Assembly (NCBI RefSeq): GCF_002896965.1
Contig: NZ_LYMM01000026.1
Location: forward strand, 1 to 64,000
Source of the DNA: Novosphingobium guangzhouense
Lineage (GTDB): Bacteria; Pseudomonadota; Alphaproteobacteria; Sphingomonadales; Sphingomonadaceae
Reading direction: 5' to 3'
DNA length: 64,000 bases
Below, piece after piece: positions 24,361 to 34,015 of this stretch (positions are counted from its first letter, which is position 1; every line of letters starts with the position of its first letter). A program made the position numbers and the translations under genes. The notes below the pieces were generated by a model. The model did no database searches. It was not told where the DNA came from and saw nothing but the letters and a program-made list of their open reading frames with translations.

Positions 24361-25653
24361 ATGTGGCTCGTACCCCGCGACACCAACGGCAAAGGCTCAA
24401 ATCGCATCCCACTGCCCCCCGATCTGCGCGCAGCGCTGATCCGATGGTACGTCGGCAAAGGCACTGTCCATGACGAAAAGGCCGGCATCACCCTCGTTCA
24501 GCAGGCGCGGATCGGCCACAAGTGGATCGCCTGCGACTGCCTCGGCGCCGACAAGGTCCCAGCCATCCTGACCCCTGCATTCCTCTCCGAAGCGGAAACC
24601 TACTATCTGCGTCGTCTGACCAGCTCAAAACGCCCCGAACATCTGCCCGACTGCCCTTTCTTCCGCGACCAGGTGACGATCCGTATCAGCGAAGTGCGGT
24701 CGCGATCGACCCCGCTGGAACCGCCTGCAGGCTTCTTCGAAGTGCTCAAACCCGCGCCTGAGAAACTGGCGCAGCGCCCGGAGGACGATTCCAACGATGA
24801 TCGAACCCGCAACGCCTCGATCCCGAGACTGGCCAGATTGCTCTGGCGCCTCATGGCCGCAGCCGGCGTCAATCGCATCGCGCCGCTCGCCTACCGCGAG
24901 GAATGGTCGATCCGGCGCGAGTTCGCCGCGCTCACCAGAGCGGCAGGTCTGATCGAGATCGCACCGGGCATCCAGCTGGAGAAAGCCTTCTGGACCCACC
25001 CGAAGCCGCTTCAGGCCCGCGCCGTCTACGCCACGCTGCGCGCGCTCGAGGACAGATGGCCGCGCGACCACGCCCCGCAAGGCTTCGTCCTTCTCTACGC
25101 CAAGGGCATCCATGGTCAGGAAATCACGCTGCCCGACGGCGACACCGTCACGATCGCCAACCGCATCCAGTCCCCGTCGGTGCGCGGCAACCCGATTGCG
25201 GGGCCGTTCCTGGTCATCATCGTCGTCGGCAAATATCCCGAGGCCAAGGGCTACGCGCCGCTACGCGCCTATGCCCAGCCAATCCTCAATGGCCGGCTCT
25301 TCGCGCCCGTCGATTCCGATTTCGAGCGCGACGTCTTCCGCACGATCCTGCGGACCCAACAGGAACTTCATGGCCGCGGCATCGACCTCGCGATCGACAA
25401 GCCGGTCTTCGACACCCTGACCCCGGACGGACCGTGCCGTCCCGACTTCCTGATCGAGGCGCGCTCACGCGAGACCGGCGAGATCCGCAACCTTGTCGTC
25501 GAGGCCATGGGCTTCAAAACCGAGGAATACGAGGCGAGCAAGGCCATCACGCATCCGCGCATGGCACATCTGGGTCAGATCGTGACGATCGACAGGCAGG
25601 ATGACGACGCCCACACGGGACGGCGTGCGCTCCTTGAAGGGCTCGGACTCTGA
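24361..25653 (+). CDS. DUF1173-family plasmid protein
   Basis: 430 aa; resembles the DUF1173 family of plasmid proteins of unknown function. Visible features: an N-terminal region with Cys and His pairs (ACDCLGAD; LPDCPFF preceded by HLPD) that could hold a metal, a central segment with repeated Trp/Arg, and a C-terminal domain with D, E and K spacing (PDGPCRPDFLIEARSRETGEIRNLVVEAMG) like a restriction-endonuclease (PD-(D/E)xK) core: Asp in PDFLIEA, then VVEAMG. The nuclease reading is my inference. Ends five bases before the convergent small membrane gene. Confidence 0.7.
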   Translation: MWLVPRDTNGKGSNRIPLPPDLRAALIRWYVGKGTVHDEKAGITLVQQARIGHKWIACDCLGADKVPAILTPAFLSEAETYYLRRLTSSKRPEHLPDCPFFRDQVTIRISEVRSRSTPLEPPAGFFEVLKPAPEKLAQRPEDDSNDDRTRNASIPRLARLLWRLMAAAGVNRIAPLAYREEWSIRREFAALTRAAGLIEIAPGIQLEKAFWTHPKPLQARAVYATLRALEDRWPRDHAPQGFVLLYAKGIHGQEITLPDGDTVTIANRIQSPSVRGNPIAGPFLVIIVVGKYPEAKGYAPLRAYAQPILNGRLFAPVDSDFERDVFRTILRTQQELHGRGIDLAIDKPVFDTLTPDGPCRPDFLIEARSRETGEIRNLVVEAMGFKTEEYEASKAITHPRMAHLGQIVTIDRQDDDAHTGRRALLEGLGL

Positions 25654-25657
25654 CGAT

Positions 25658-25927
25658 CTAGCGCCAGGACAGGCTGGCAGCGAAATAGCCGATGATGCCC
25701 AGCGTGACCGGCGTAGAAAGCAGATACAGCTTCTGCCAGCGCCACCAGATCCGAGGCAACAGCAACGCCGCTCCCTTCAGGCTGCCCGCATCCCGCCAGA
25801 CGCGATCCTTCCAGAGTTCATGCAGGGCGACACTCACCGAAAGCACCATGGCGATCGCGCAGCACAGGCTGGTCGCGAGGTAGATTGCCATCCAGTTGGC
25901 GATTTCGAGAGGCGTGAACTGAGACAT
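25658..25927 (-). CDS. Small membrane protein, 89 aa
   Basis: Two hydrophobic segments (WMAIYLATSLCCAIAMVLSVSV and LLSTPVTLGIIGYFAASL) with a basic Trp-rich loop between (LPRIWWRWQKLYLL). No family recognised. Starts at an ATG beside the repeated CAGGTA boxes and is divergent from the operon beginning at 26152, so the two may share a control region. Confidence 0.6.
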   Translation of the reverse strand: MSQFTPLEIANWMAIYLATSLCCAIAMVLSVSVALHELWKDRVWRDAGSLKGAALLLPRIWWRWQKLYLLSTPVTLGIIGYFAASLSWR

Positions 25928-25941
25928 CAGACCCTTGGCTA

Positions 25942-26026
25942 TACCTGTAATTTTCTATCAGGGCACCTGATTCCACCGATAAGAAAGTTACAGGTAAATC
26001 GATAATTTCCTTGGACTATCAGGTAT
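25942..26026. promoter_or_regulatory. Cluster of CAGGTA/TACCTG boxes (operator region)
   Basis: TACCTGTAA (25942) and TTACAGGTA (25988) form a nine-base perfect inverted repeat 37 bases apart. Between them ATCAGG-GCA-CCTGAT is a second palindrome (25957-25971), and ATCAGGTA recurs at about 26018. The region is AT-rich and lies between divergent genes, as expected for a shared operator/promoter. Confidence 0.55.
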
Positions 26027-26151
26027 TTTCACACACAAACCGCGCAAAGAGTGGAGAGGGAAGAGAGGGAGTGGACCGAGCAGATCGGCCAAAGTCCTTC
26101 AACCATCAGCGGATGCCTTTGCGGGCATTTGCTACATGGAGGTAACTCCCC

Positions 26152-26391
26152 ATGGAACGCTTTGTTCTCTTCATCAGCGAGCCGGGAGCTGATGACTTTG
26201 TAGACATCCACCCCAGCGAACCGGCTGCCCAGAGCGCGCTTGTCGACTATGTGCGAGCCCGTGCAACTACCAACGGCCTGCCTGACCACCCTGACGATGA
26301 ACAGGCCATCGCCTCCTATTTCGACGGTAGCGAAGCTATCTTCGCGATCACGCGCATTACGCCGCAGTCGATGCCAGGAAACGACCAATGA
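26152..26391 (+). CDS. Hypothetical 79-aa protein, first gene of primase operon
   Basis: Acidic 79-aa protein with a GGAGG ribosome binding site ten bases upstream and an ATGA overlap with the next gene, both signs of a real, coupled gene. No motif recognised. Probably a small accessory of the downstream primase-like protein. Confidence 0.7.
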   Translation: MERFVLFISEPGADDFVDIHPSEPAAQSALVDYVRARATTNGLPDHPDDEQAIASYFDGSEAIFAITRITPQSMPGNDQ

Positions 26392-27254
26392 CCATCGTCG
26401 CGCGTCGCCCATCCCAGAAACTCATCGACATCGTTGGAACCCTGCGCGGCACCTGGCATGGAACCCGAGCCATGTGCCGCTGCCCGGCGCATGACGACCA
26501 CGAGCCCAGCCTGTCCCTTCGCCAAGGGGATCGCGGAATCCTCGTGACCTGCTTTGCAGGATGCGATTCCGTCGACGTGCTGCGCGAACTCGATCGCATC
26601 GCGATCACCCGCCATTACGAACCGCCGCCAGACAATGTCCGTGCCGGCACCGCGAACATCGAGCGGCTCTGGTCGCAGGCGCAATCCGTGCCGGGTACGC
26701 TTGGCGAACGCTATCTCGGCTCACGCTTCCTGCTGCCTGTTCCCGGTGACGTGCGCTTTCACCCGCGTTGCCCCCATGGCGCGAAGCCCAACACCGTCTT
26801 CAAGCCCGCCTTGCTGGTCGCGGTGCGCGAAGGGCAGCGGCTTGTTGCCCTCCAGCGGATCTTCCTCGATCCCGAAACCGCGCGCTATACCGCCAAGGCG
26901 ACCATCGGTTCGCTCGGCATGGGCGCATGGCGCGGCGGCGGTATCGGGCCCACCATCGGCCTTGCCGAAGGCTTCGAGACGGCGCGGGCATGGAGCCGCA
27001 TCAACAACCTTCCATGCTGGGCCACGCTCGGCTCGCGCCGGTTCGGCCTGGTGACGATCCCTGACAGCGTGACCGAACTGATCCTGGCGGGCGATTACGA
27101 CACGGCGGGACGCAGGGCCGTAAACCGGGCATCGCACCGCTACGCCAGCGACAACCGCGTGATCCGCGTCGATTTCCCGAAGGGCTACAAGGATTGGGCA
27201 CAGGTGCTCGAAGCCCTCGAGGCGCAGAAGAGAGGAGGGGGAGGGGAAGGGTGA
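26388..27254 (+). CDS. Primase-like protein with zinc finger and TOPRIM domain
   Basis: 288 aa. Residues 30-59 form a CHC2-type zinc site (Cys30, Cys32, His35, Cys55, Cys59), as in DnaG-type primases. Residues ~185-245 form a TOPRIM fold with the conserved Glu in LAEGFETA and the Asp-x-Asp in AGDYDTAG. Plasmid-encoded primases of this kind prime the complementary strand after transfer. The protein ends in a Gly-Glu run encoded by a G/A-rich tract that recurs between genes of this plasmid. Confidence 0.82.
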   Translation: MTIVARRPSQKLIDIVGTLRGTWHGTRAMCRCPAHDDHEPSLSLRQGDRGILVTCFAGCDSVDVLRELDRIAITRHYEPPPDNVRAGTANIERLWSQAQSVPGTLGERYLGSRFLLPVPGDVRFHPRCPHGAKPNTVFKPALLVAVREGQRLVALQRIFLDPETARYTAKATIGSLGMGAWRGGGIGPTIGLAEGFETARAWSRINNLPCWATLGSRRFGLVTIPDSVTELILAGDYDTAGRRAVNRASHRYASDNRVIRVDFPKGYKDWAQVLEALEAQKRGGGGEG

Positions 27255-27270
27255 TCTGCCGTTCGGCAGA
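27255..27270. promoter_or_regulatory. Hairpin between primase and helicase genes
   Basis: TCTGCCG and CGGCAGA around a two-base loop, overlapping the primase stop region and 20 bases before the helicase ATG. May stabilise the upstream mRNA or limit read-through. Confidence 0.4.
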
Positions 27271-27288
27271 GAGCCCAAGGAGACCCCC

Positions 27289-30200
27289 ATGCGCGACCTT
27301 CTCGATCTCACGCACGTCAATGATGCGCCGGCAGCGCGCACGATCGCCGCCCTTCTCGCCACCGATGGCGCAATTACCCGCCGCCAATTGAACGATGCCA
27401 TGGTACAGGCGTTCGGCGGCAGCGATGCCGACGGGCGCTGGACGCAGCGCGACAGCTTCGAGATGCTCGAGCACGCCCTTGCCCTTCACCTTGCGAGCGA
27501 CGGGCATCGCATCGACACCCTCGCGGACATCGCCACCTCCAGCGCGCTGATGCAGCGCCTGCCAACTCAGACCGTGCGCAGCGAAGAACAGATCGAGCTG
27601 CAGCAGTTCTCGACCCCCGCCGACATTGCCGCGCTGGCCATGCTGTTCGCCGCGATCGGCGTCGACGATGTCGTGCTCGAGCCGAGCGCCGGCAACGGCC
27701 TCCTGATCGCCCAGGCCCCGCGCGGCCGAGCGCTTCAGCTCAACGAAATCGACCCGCGCCGCCGCGAACGCCTTGCTCACATCTTTCCCGATGCGACGAT
27801 CACCGGCCATGACGGCGCTGCGCTGGTCGCGCTTCACGCGGATCTCCCGCGCCCGAGCGTCGTCCTCATGAACCCGCCGTTCTCGCGCAGCATTGGCCGC
27901 GGCGCCGATGACCTGGCTGCACTGCGCCATCTGCAGGCCGCCATCAAGCGGATCAGCCCGGGCGGCCGCGTCGTCGCCATTATGCCCGACTGGTTCGCGC
28001 CCTGCGCGCGCCTGCGCACTGCCTACGAGACGATCCTAACCGGCTGCACCGTTCGGGCATCGCTTCGCCTCGAGCACTGCTACAGGAAGCACGGCACCGA
28101 CATTGCCGTTCGCCTCTATGTCATCGACAAGATCGCCGGCGACCTCATGCCTGCGGTCATCGAGCGCGCGGCCGTCCTCGACTTCCTCGATGCCATCGAC
28201 ATCCCCGCCCGCATCAAGCTGGAACCCACCTCCAACCTTCCGGTTCGCCCTGCGCCTGCCAAACCGACTTCGCTGTTCGGCGCCGCGCGCAATACCAGGG
28301 TGGCCGCGCCACGCCCCTATCACGCGCCTAAGGCCAATGCGGTCCTGCCCGTCGGCTATCGCAAGCTGGACGAGCCCGCGCCGCTGGCCGAACAGGTCGG
28401 TGTCTACCTGCCCTACCGGCCAAGCCGTATCGTCTTCGACGCAGCGGGCGAACACCCGACAGCACTGGTTGAATCGGTCGCCATGGGCTCGATCCCGGCG
28501 CCGATCCCCACGCACATCCCGCATCTGCCCGAACGCACCGTCAGCGAGCGCCTCCTGTCCTCCTCCCAGCTCGAGACCGTCGTCTATGCAGGCCATGCCT
28601 GGAGCCAGACGCTTCCCGGCACCTTCAAGCCTGGCAAGGAAGGCGTTGGCCTCGACATTGATCCTGAAGGTCGCAAGTACCGCAAGGGCTTCTTCCTTGG
28701 CGACGGCACAGGCGCTGGCAAAGGCCGCCAGATCGCTGCCTGCATCCTCGACAACAAGCTGCAGGGCCGCCGACGCCACATCTTCGTCACGAAGAACGAG
28801 CCGCTGCTCGAGGACATCCGCCGTGACGTCACCGCCCTTGGCGGCCTTTCGGCCGACGTGCAGCCGCTCTCGAACTGGAAGGTCGGCCAGCCCATCACGT
28901 TGGAAGAGGGCACCCTTTTCGTCACCTATCCGGGGCTGCGATCGGGCCGCTCGGATGCAACCCGCCTTCAGCAGATCCTCGATTGGGCAGGGCCCGACTT
29001 CGACGGCGTGATCGCCTTCGACGAGGCCCATGAAATGGGCGGTGTCGCGGGCGGCGAGGGCGCGCTCGGCAAGACCGAAGGCTCCCAGCAGGGCATCTGC
29101 GGCGTCCTCCTTCAGAACCATTTGCCCGATGCGCGCGTGCTCTATGCCTCAGCCACCGGGGCTTCCGACGTCAATAATCTGGCCTATGCCGTGCGCCTCG
29201 GCCTCTGGGGGCCGGAAACGTCCTTCCCCGACCGTGAATCCTTCATCTCCAACATCCGGCAGGGCGGCATCGCGGCGATGGAACTGGTAGCGCGCGACTT
29301 GAAGGCCCTTGGCCTCTACACGGCGCGCGCACTCAGTTTCGCCGGCGTCGAATACGAAGTGCTGCGCCACGAGCTGACGCCAGCCCAGATCGAGATCTAC
29401 GACACCTATTGCCGGGCCTGGCAGGTCATCAACACCAACCTCGCCGCCGCGCTCGAGGCGACGAACGTGGTCGACGCCCTTGGGGGCAAGACGCTCAACT
29501 CCGGCGCGAAGGCGGCAGCGCGTTCGCGTCTGGAAGGAACCCGCCAGCGTTTCTTCGGCCAGGTGCTGCTTTCGATGAAACTCCCCACCGTGATCGCGGC
29601 GATCGAGGGGCACCTGAAGCAGGAGCATTCGGTGGTCGTGCAGCTGGTGACGACGGCCGAGGCGATCCTCGACAGGCGCCTCTCCGAGATGACGGCCGAG
29701 GAACGCGCAGAGCCGCAGATTGAGTTGTCACCGACTGACCAGATCATTGATTACCTCAAGCGTGCCTTCCCGACGCACCAGATGGAGGTCTTCAAGGACG
29801 ATACCGGCGCCCTGCATTCCAAGCCCATGCGCGACGAGGACGGCAACCCGGTCCACAATCCCGAAGCGATGGCCGCGCGCGACAACCTGATCGAGCATCT
29901 TTGCGCACTCCCGCCGATCAAGTCGGGCCTCGACGCGCTGATCGAGCATTTCGGGCCAGATCGGATCGCCGAAGTGACGGGCCGCTCCAAGCGCCTGATT
30001 ACCGGGCCGGACGGCCGACAGACGGTCGAGACGCGGACCGCGCGCACCAGTCAGGCCGAGGCCAGCGCCTTCATGAATGATCGCAAGAAGGTGCTCGTCT
30101 TCTCCGATGCCGGCGGCACGGGCCGTTCCTACCATGCCAGCCTTGATGCGGTGAACCAGGACCGGCGCGCCCATTTCCTGCTCGAGCCGGGCTGGCGCGC

Positions 30201-31512
30201 TGACCGGGCCATTCAGGGTCTGGGCCGAACGCACCGCACCCATCAGGCATCGACGCCGCTGTTCCGTCCAGTCACCACCGACTGCAAGGGCGAGCTGCGC
30301 TTCACCTCGACGATCGCCCGCCGCCTCGACAGCCTTGGCGCCCTCACGCGCGGCCAGCGCCAGACCGGAGGCCAGGGCCTCTTCGATCCCGCCGACAACC
30401 TCGAAAGCGAGTACGCGCGCGACGCCCTCGTTACGTGGTTCCACCTTCTCTATCATGGCAAGCTCAAGAGCACGAACATGACCGAGTTCGTTGACCTCAG
30501 CGGGCTGGAGATCACCGAGGGCGACGGCGTCCTGAAGGAAGACCTTCCGCCAATCCAGCGCTGGCTAAATCGCCTGCTGGCCCTGCCGATCGCGCTGCAG
30601 AACAAAATCTTCGAGGAATATCTTACCCTCGTTGAAACCCGTGTCGCCGCCGCGCGCGAGGCCGGCACCCTCGATGTCGGCGTCGAGACGATCACGGCCG
30701 ACAGCGCCCGCGTCATCAGCGACACGATCCTGCGGACCGATCCCGGCACCGGCGCCACCACGCACCTTCTCACGATCGAGATCGCACGGCGCAAGAACCC
30801 GATTTCGCTGGAGCGCATCCTCGATATGGTCCGCTGGCGCGAGAACCCGGCCTTCGTCATGAACGCCAAGTCGGGCCGCGTCGCGCTGCGCAGCAAGGCG
30901 AACGCATGGATGGACGATGAAGGCGAGCCGATCCTTCGCATCGAGCTGCAGCGCCCCTGCAGCCGCAAATCTATGCGCGAGGCGGATCTGTACGAGACCG
31001 CCTGGGAGGAAATCGACGAAGACACCTTCCGGGCCAAGTGGCAGGCCGAAGTCGAAGAAGCCGCCGAGCAGCTGGAGACGGAGACGGTGCGCCTTGCAAC
31101 CGGGCTCCTGCTGCCGATCTGGTCGGCGCTGCCCTCCGATCACCTCGCGGTCAACCGGATTGTCGACAAGAATGGCAACAGCTGGCTTGGCCGTATCGTC
31201 TTCGAGCACAGCATCGTCGACCTCTTCACCAAGCTCGGCCTTGCGAGCAGCGAGGAGATGCCGGTCGAAGCGATCACCAATGCCGTCCTCGCAGGGCGCA
31301 GCGTCAACGTGACCCGCCCGTTCCCGATGTCCTTCAAGCGATCGCATGTGAACGGCAACCCGCGTGTCGAGATCGTCGACGCTCCGGCCTCGCAGCTTGC
31401 ATGGCTCAAATCGCTCGGCGCGTTCACTGAGATCATCCAGTACCGCACCCGCGTCTTCATCCCGGTCGCGCAGGCCGAGGCCATCATCGCCGAGATCCTC
31501 AAGCCCTCCTGA
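27289..31512 (+). CDS. Strawberry-notch family methyltransferase/helicase (DarB-like)
   Basis: 1407 aa. An N-terminal DNA methyltransferase domain has motif I EPSAGNG near residue 131 and catalytic motif IV NPPF at about 195 (adenine-N6 type). Then a superfamily 2 helicase of the strawberry-notch type: Walker A GDGTGAGKGRQ near 470, DEAH near 577, and motif VI QGLGRTHRTHQ near 975. The same architecture is found in the phage P1 antirestriction protein DarB and in many conjugative plasmids; protection of incoming DNA from restriction is the likely role, by analogy. Good GGAG ribosome binding site. Followed by a ParB-like gene. Confidence 0.85.
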   Translation: MRDLLDLTHVNDAPAARTIAALLATDGAITRRQLNDAMVQAFGGSDADGRWTQRDSFEMLEHALALHLASDGHRIDTLADIATSSALMQRLPTQTVRSEEQIELQQFSTPADIAALAMLFAAIGVDDVVLEPSAGNGLLIAQAPRGRALQLNEIDPRRRERLAHIFPDATITGHDGAALVALHADLPRPSVVLMNPPFSRSIGRGADDLAALRHLQAAIKRISPGGRVVAIMPDWFAPCARLRTAYETILTGCTVRASLRLEHCYRKHGTDIAVRLYVIDKIAGDLMPAVIERAAVLDFLDAIDIPARIKLEPTSNLPVRPAPAKPTSLFGAARNTRVAAPRPYHAPKANAVLPVGYRKLDEPAPLAEQVGVYLPYRPSRIVFDAAGEHPTALVESVAMGSIPAPIPTHIPHLPERTVSERLLSSSQLETVVYAGHAWSQTLPGTFKPGKEGVGLDIDPEGRKYRKGFFLGDGTGAGKGRQIAACILDNKLQGRRRHIFVTKNEPLLEDIRRDVTALGGLSADVQPLSNWKVGQPITLEEGTLFVTYPGLRSGRSDATRLQQILDWAGPDFDGVIAFDEAHEMGGVAGGEGALGKTEGSQQGICGVLLQNHLPDARVLYASATGASDVNNLAYAVRLGLWGPETSFPDRESFISNIRQGGIAAMELVARDLKALGLYTARALSFAGVEYEVLRHELTPAQIEIYDTYCRAWQVINTNLAAALEATNVVDALGGKTLNSGAKAAARSRLEGTRQRFFGQVLLSMKLPTVIAAIEGHLKQEHSVVVQLVTTAEAILDRRLSEMTAEERAEPQIELSPTDQIIDYLKRAFPTHQMEVFKDDTGALHSKPMRDEDGNPVHNPEAMAARDNLIEHLCALPPIKSGLDALIEHFGPDRIAEVTGRSKRLITGPDGRQTVETRTARTSQAEASAFMNDRKKVLVFSDAGGTGRSYHASLDAVNQDRRAHFLLEPGWRADRAIQGLGRTHRTHQASTPLFRPVTTDCKGELRFTSTIARRLDSLGALTRGQRQTGGQGLFDPADNLESEYARDALVTWFHLLYHGKLKSTNMTEFVDLSGLEITEGDGVLKEDLPPIQRWLNRLLALPIALQNKIFEEYLTLVETRVAAAREAGTLDVGVETITADSARVISDTILRTDPGTGATTHLLTIEIARRKNPISLERILDMVRWRENPAFVMNAKSGRVALRSKANAWMDDEGEPILRIELQRPCSRKSMREADLYETAWEEIDEDTFRAKWQAEVEEAAEQLETETVRLATGLLLPIWSALPSDHLAVNRIVDKNGNSWLGRIVFEHSIVDLFTKLGLASSEEMPVEAITNAVLAGRSVNVTRPFPMSFKRSHVNGNPRVEIVDAPASQLAWLKSLGAFTEIIQYRTRVFIPVAQAEAIIAEILKPS

Positions 31513-31516
31513 TCGC

Positions 31517-31575
31517 CCCGGCTGCTTTGGCGCACCTATCCTCCCTGATCGACCACCAGTGCCAAAACAGCCGGG
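31517..31575. promoter_or_regulatory. Long imperfect inverted repeat before parB-like gene
   Basis: CCCGGCTG...TTTGGCGCAC on the left pairs with GTGCCAAA...CAGCCGGG on the right, giving a stem of about 17 pairs with one mismatch and a loop of about 22 bases. Sits in the 139-base gap between the helicase and the ParB-like gene; possible terminator or protein site. Confidence 0.5.
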
Positions 31576-31590
31576 TCGGTCAGGAGAGAG

Positions 31591-31608
31591 GAGGGGGAAG
31601 GGAAGAGG
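31591..31608 (+). repeat. G/A-rich intergenic element, copy c
   Basis: GAGGGGGAAGGGAAGA, identical over 16 bases to a copy at 54253 and similar to others at gene borders of this plasmid (27235, 55826, 59847, 62326). Confidence 0.55.
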
Positions 31609-31651
31609 TGTCCGTGAATTGGCCGGACGATGAGAAGAAGGTGTTGTTCCC

Positions 31652-33925
31652 ATGATCCAGACCGTCAAGCTGGCAAAGCTGGTCCTCTCCGACATCAACG
31701 TGCGCACCCGCGGCGAAGACCTGATCGAACAGTTCGCCGCCGACATTTCCGCGCGCGGCATCCTGCAGAACCTGGTCGTGACTTCCGTGAAGAAGCCTCG
31801 CGGCTCCTATGGCGTCATTGCCGGTAGCCGGCGCTTTCGTGCCCTCATGCTGCTCGCCGAGCGCGGCGAGATCAACGCGGCCGAATACGACGTGCCCGTG
31901 CTGATCCTGAGCGGCGGCAACGATGAGCTTTCCGAAGCATCGCTCGCTGAAAACTTCCATCACCTCAATATGTCGCCTGCCGACGAATGCCGCGCCTTCC
32001 AGTATTGCCTCGGGCAGGGCGGCGACATCGAGGCGGTCGCCAAGCGTTTCGGCATCACCCGCCGTTTCGTCGAAGGACGCCTGCGGCTCGCGAACCTTGC
32101 CGAGCCCATCTTCGACGCCCTGAAGGCGGGCGAAATAACGCTCGACATGGCCAAGGCATATGCCTCCACCGAGAGCCATGAGCGCCAGCTGATGGTGTGG
32201 AAGAGCTACGGCGCCAACAGTTACCACGCCAGCGCCGACACCATTCGCCGCGTCATCGCAAACGACTCCATGAAGTCGACCGATCCGATCGCACGCCTTG
32301 TCGGCGAGGAAGCCTACGTTGCGGCGGGCGGCGTCGTCGATCGCGACCTGTTCAGCGACAACGGCGATCGCTGGACCAATCCCGAGATTGCCCACACGCT
32401 TGCGGCCGCGGCGATGGAAGCCCAAGCCAAGCGCATCGGGGAAGAACGTGGCCTCGCGTGGATTCGTCCCGTCGCCTCCAACTCCACCTGGGAAGTGGCG
32501 CGCGACCTTTGCCGGGTCAGCCTGCCGAGCCTTCCGCTCACCGAGGCGCAGATCATCCGCATCAGCGAGATCGAAGCGCGCCAGAGCATCATCAGCCTCG
32601 AGATGGACGATGAGGAAACCGAGCCGGAAGCCTACGAAGCGCTCGACAAGGAATACGATGCGCTCACCGCCGAACTTCGAGAGGTCAACCGCCGCGAGAA
32701 GATCCTTCCTCCCGAACTCGCCCCGCGTGTCGGCCTGTTTCTGACGCTCTCGCAGGACGGCAGCATGGAACTCGACCACACCTATTACAGCGAGACGCCG
32801 CTCAGCGTCACCGTGGTCGAGCCCGACGAAGACGACGAGGACGCGGCCGAAACCGGGGAAGACGGTATCGAGGGCGAAACTGCCGGCGATGCTGCGCCGC
32901 GCGTGCCGACCTTCCGCATCGAGGAAGGCGAGACCGCCACCGTCACCGGAGGCACCAAGGATGTGTCTCCCGACGAGGCCGCACCGGGCGGCAAGGCGCT
33001 TAGCCAGGTTCTTCTCGACCAGCTCGCCGTGCAGCGCCGCGACGTTCTGGGCGCTTCCATGATCGCCAATCCGGCGCTCGCGCTCGACTTCATGCTGTTC
33101 GCAATGGTCGATAAGGTCGACATCATGCGCGAGAGCTGCGGCACCAGCATCCATGCTCCGCATCCCGAAGATCCGGTTCGCTTCGACGCCTATCCGCAGT
33201 CGGTCGCGCACGATTATCTGGCCGAAGTGCGCGAGGGCCTCGACGCCTCCTGGACCGAACACAAGAGCATGATCGAACGCTTCGACGCCTTCCGTGCGCT
33301 CGGCGATGAGGCCAAGACCGCGTGGCTGGCCTGGACGGTAGCCAAGTCCTTCAAGTCGAAGGAAACCTACAGTCATCGCCAGAACGCCCTTCAGAACCAC
33401 CTTGCGGGGCTGCTCGAAGTCGATGTTGCCAAGTGGTGGCGCCCGACCTCGGCAAACTTCTTCGACCGCGTATCGAAGGGCGCGCTGCTCTCGCTCCTCG
33501 ATGAAGTCGGCGGCCCTGCACTCTCGAGCCGTCATGCGAGCCAGAAGAAGGGCGAAATCTCGACGTCCTGCGAGAAGCTGTTCGCCGGCGATGCGGTGAT
33601 CGAAGCCGATGTCAAGGAAAGGGCTCTGGCCTGGGTGCCCGCAGCGATGCGCTTCACCCCCGCCGAGGTGACGGCCGATCAGGACGACGACGACACGCCC
33701 GAAGAAGCCGGCGAACGTGGCTCCGACGGCGAAGCCGAGGACGAACTGGCCAGCCTGATCGACGCAGCCCTTGCCGGGCCCGACGACGGGGATGACGGCG
33801 AGGGCGTCTCGATCGACGATGCGGGCTCCGCTGAAGGCGACGACGATCAGCAGATCGATGATGGCTCGCCCGCTGTCTACGGCGACGACGATGCCGTCAG
33901 CCAGTGGGCCGAAGCGGCGGAATAA
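31652..33925 (+). CDS. Large ParB/RepB/Spo0J-like protein
   Basis: 757 aa with a ParB N-terminal (CTPase-type) domain: LVLSDINVR, QFAADISARGILQNLVV, VIAGSRRFRAL with the GxRRxxA pattern, SEASLAENFHHLNMSPADECRAF, then a helix-turn-helix (DIEAVAKRFGITRRFVEGRLRLANL). The rest is long, with an acidic Glu/Asp-rich linker (residues ~385-440) and an acidic tail. No ParA gene is next to it, so this is probably not the partition ParB but the ParB-like nuclease/adaptor type seen beside strawberry-notch genes on plasmids. Exact role unknown. Confidence 0.83.
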   Translation: MIQTVKLAKLVLSDINVRTRGEDLIEQFAADISARGILQNLVVTSVKKPRGSYGVIAGSRRFRALMLLAERGEINAAEYDVPVLILSGGNDELSEASLAENFHHLNMSPADECRAFQYCLGQGGDIEAVAKRFGITRRFVEGRLRLANLAEPIFDALKAGEITLDMAKAYASTESHERQLMVWKSYGANSYHASADTIRRVIANDSMKSTDPIARLVGEEAYVAAGGVVDRDLFSDNGDRWTNPEIAHTLAAAAMEAQAKRIGEERGLAWIRPVASNSTWEVARDLCRVSLPSLPLTEAQIIRISEIEARQSIISLEMDDEETEPEAYEALDKEYDALTAELREVNRREKILPPELAPRVGLFLTLSQDGSMELDHTYYSETPLSVTVVEPDEDDEDAAETGEDGIEGETAGDAAPRVPTFRIEEGETATVTGGTKDVSPDEAAPGGKALSQVLLDQLAVQRRDVLGASMIANPALALDFMLFAMVDKVDIMRESCGTSIHAPHPEDPVRFDAYPQSVAHDYLAEVREGLDASWTEHKSMIERFDAFRALGDEAKTAWLAWTVAKSFKSKETYSHRQNALQNHLAGLLEVDVAKWWRPTSANFFDRVSKGALLSLLDEVGGPALSSRHASQKKGEISTSCEKLFAGDAVIEADVKERALAWVPAAMRFTPAEVTADQDDDDTPEEAGERGSDGEAEDELASLIDAALAGPDDGDDGEGVSIDDAGSAEGDDDQQIDDGSPAVYGDDDAVSQWAEAAE

Positions 33926-33951
33926 CCCGCGTCCCCAACCTGACCGACGAA

Positions 33952-33987
33952 CCGCCGGTGGGCTTTACGGCTCACCGGCGGCTTTTC
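33952..33987 (+). terminator. Terminator-like hairpin after ParB-like gene
   Basis: CCGCCGGTG and CACCGGCGG form a nine-pair GC stem around a 12-base loop, followed by CTTTTC. It lies 30 bases before the ardC start, so it may terminate or attenuate. Confidence 0.65.
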
Positions 33988-34015
33988 TCGCCACACCGGA
34001 CAAGGGACATACCCC

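Noticed and set aside
31580..33535. 651-aa open frame on the minus strand
   Set aside because: Antisense to the ParB-like gene, which has clear ParB motifs. The antisense product has none.
31652..33925. Partition system ParAB
   Set aside because: No ParA gene stands next to the ParB-like gene, and the protein is more than twice the usual ParB length, so a segregation role is not claimed.
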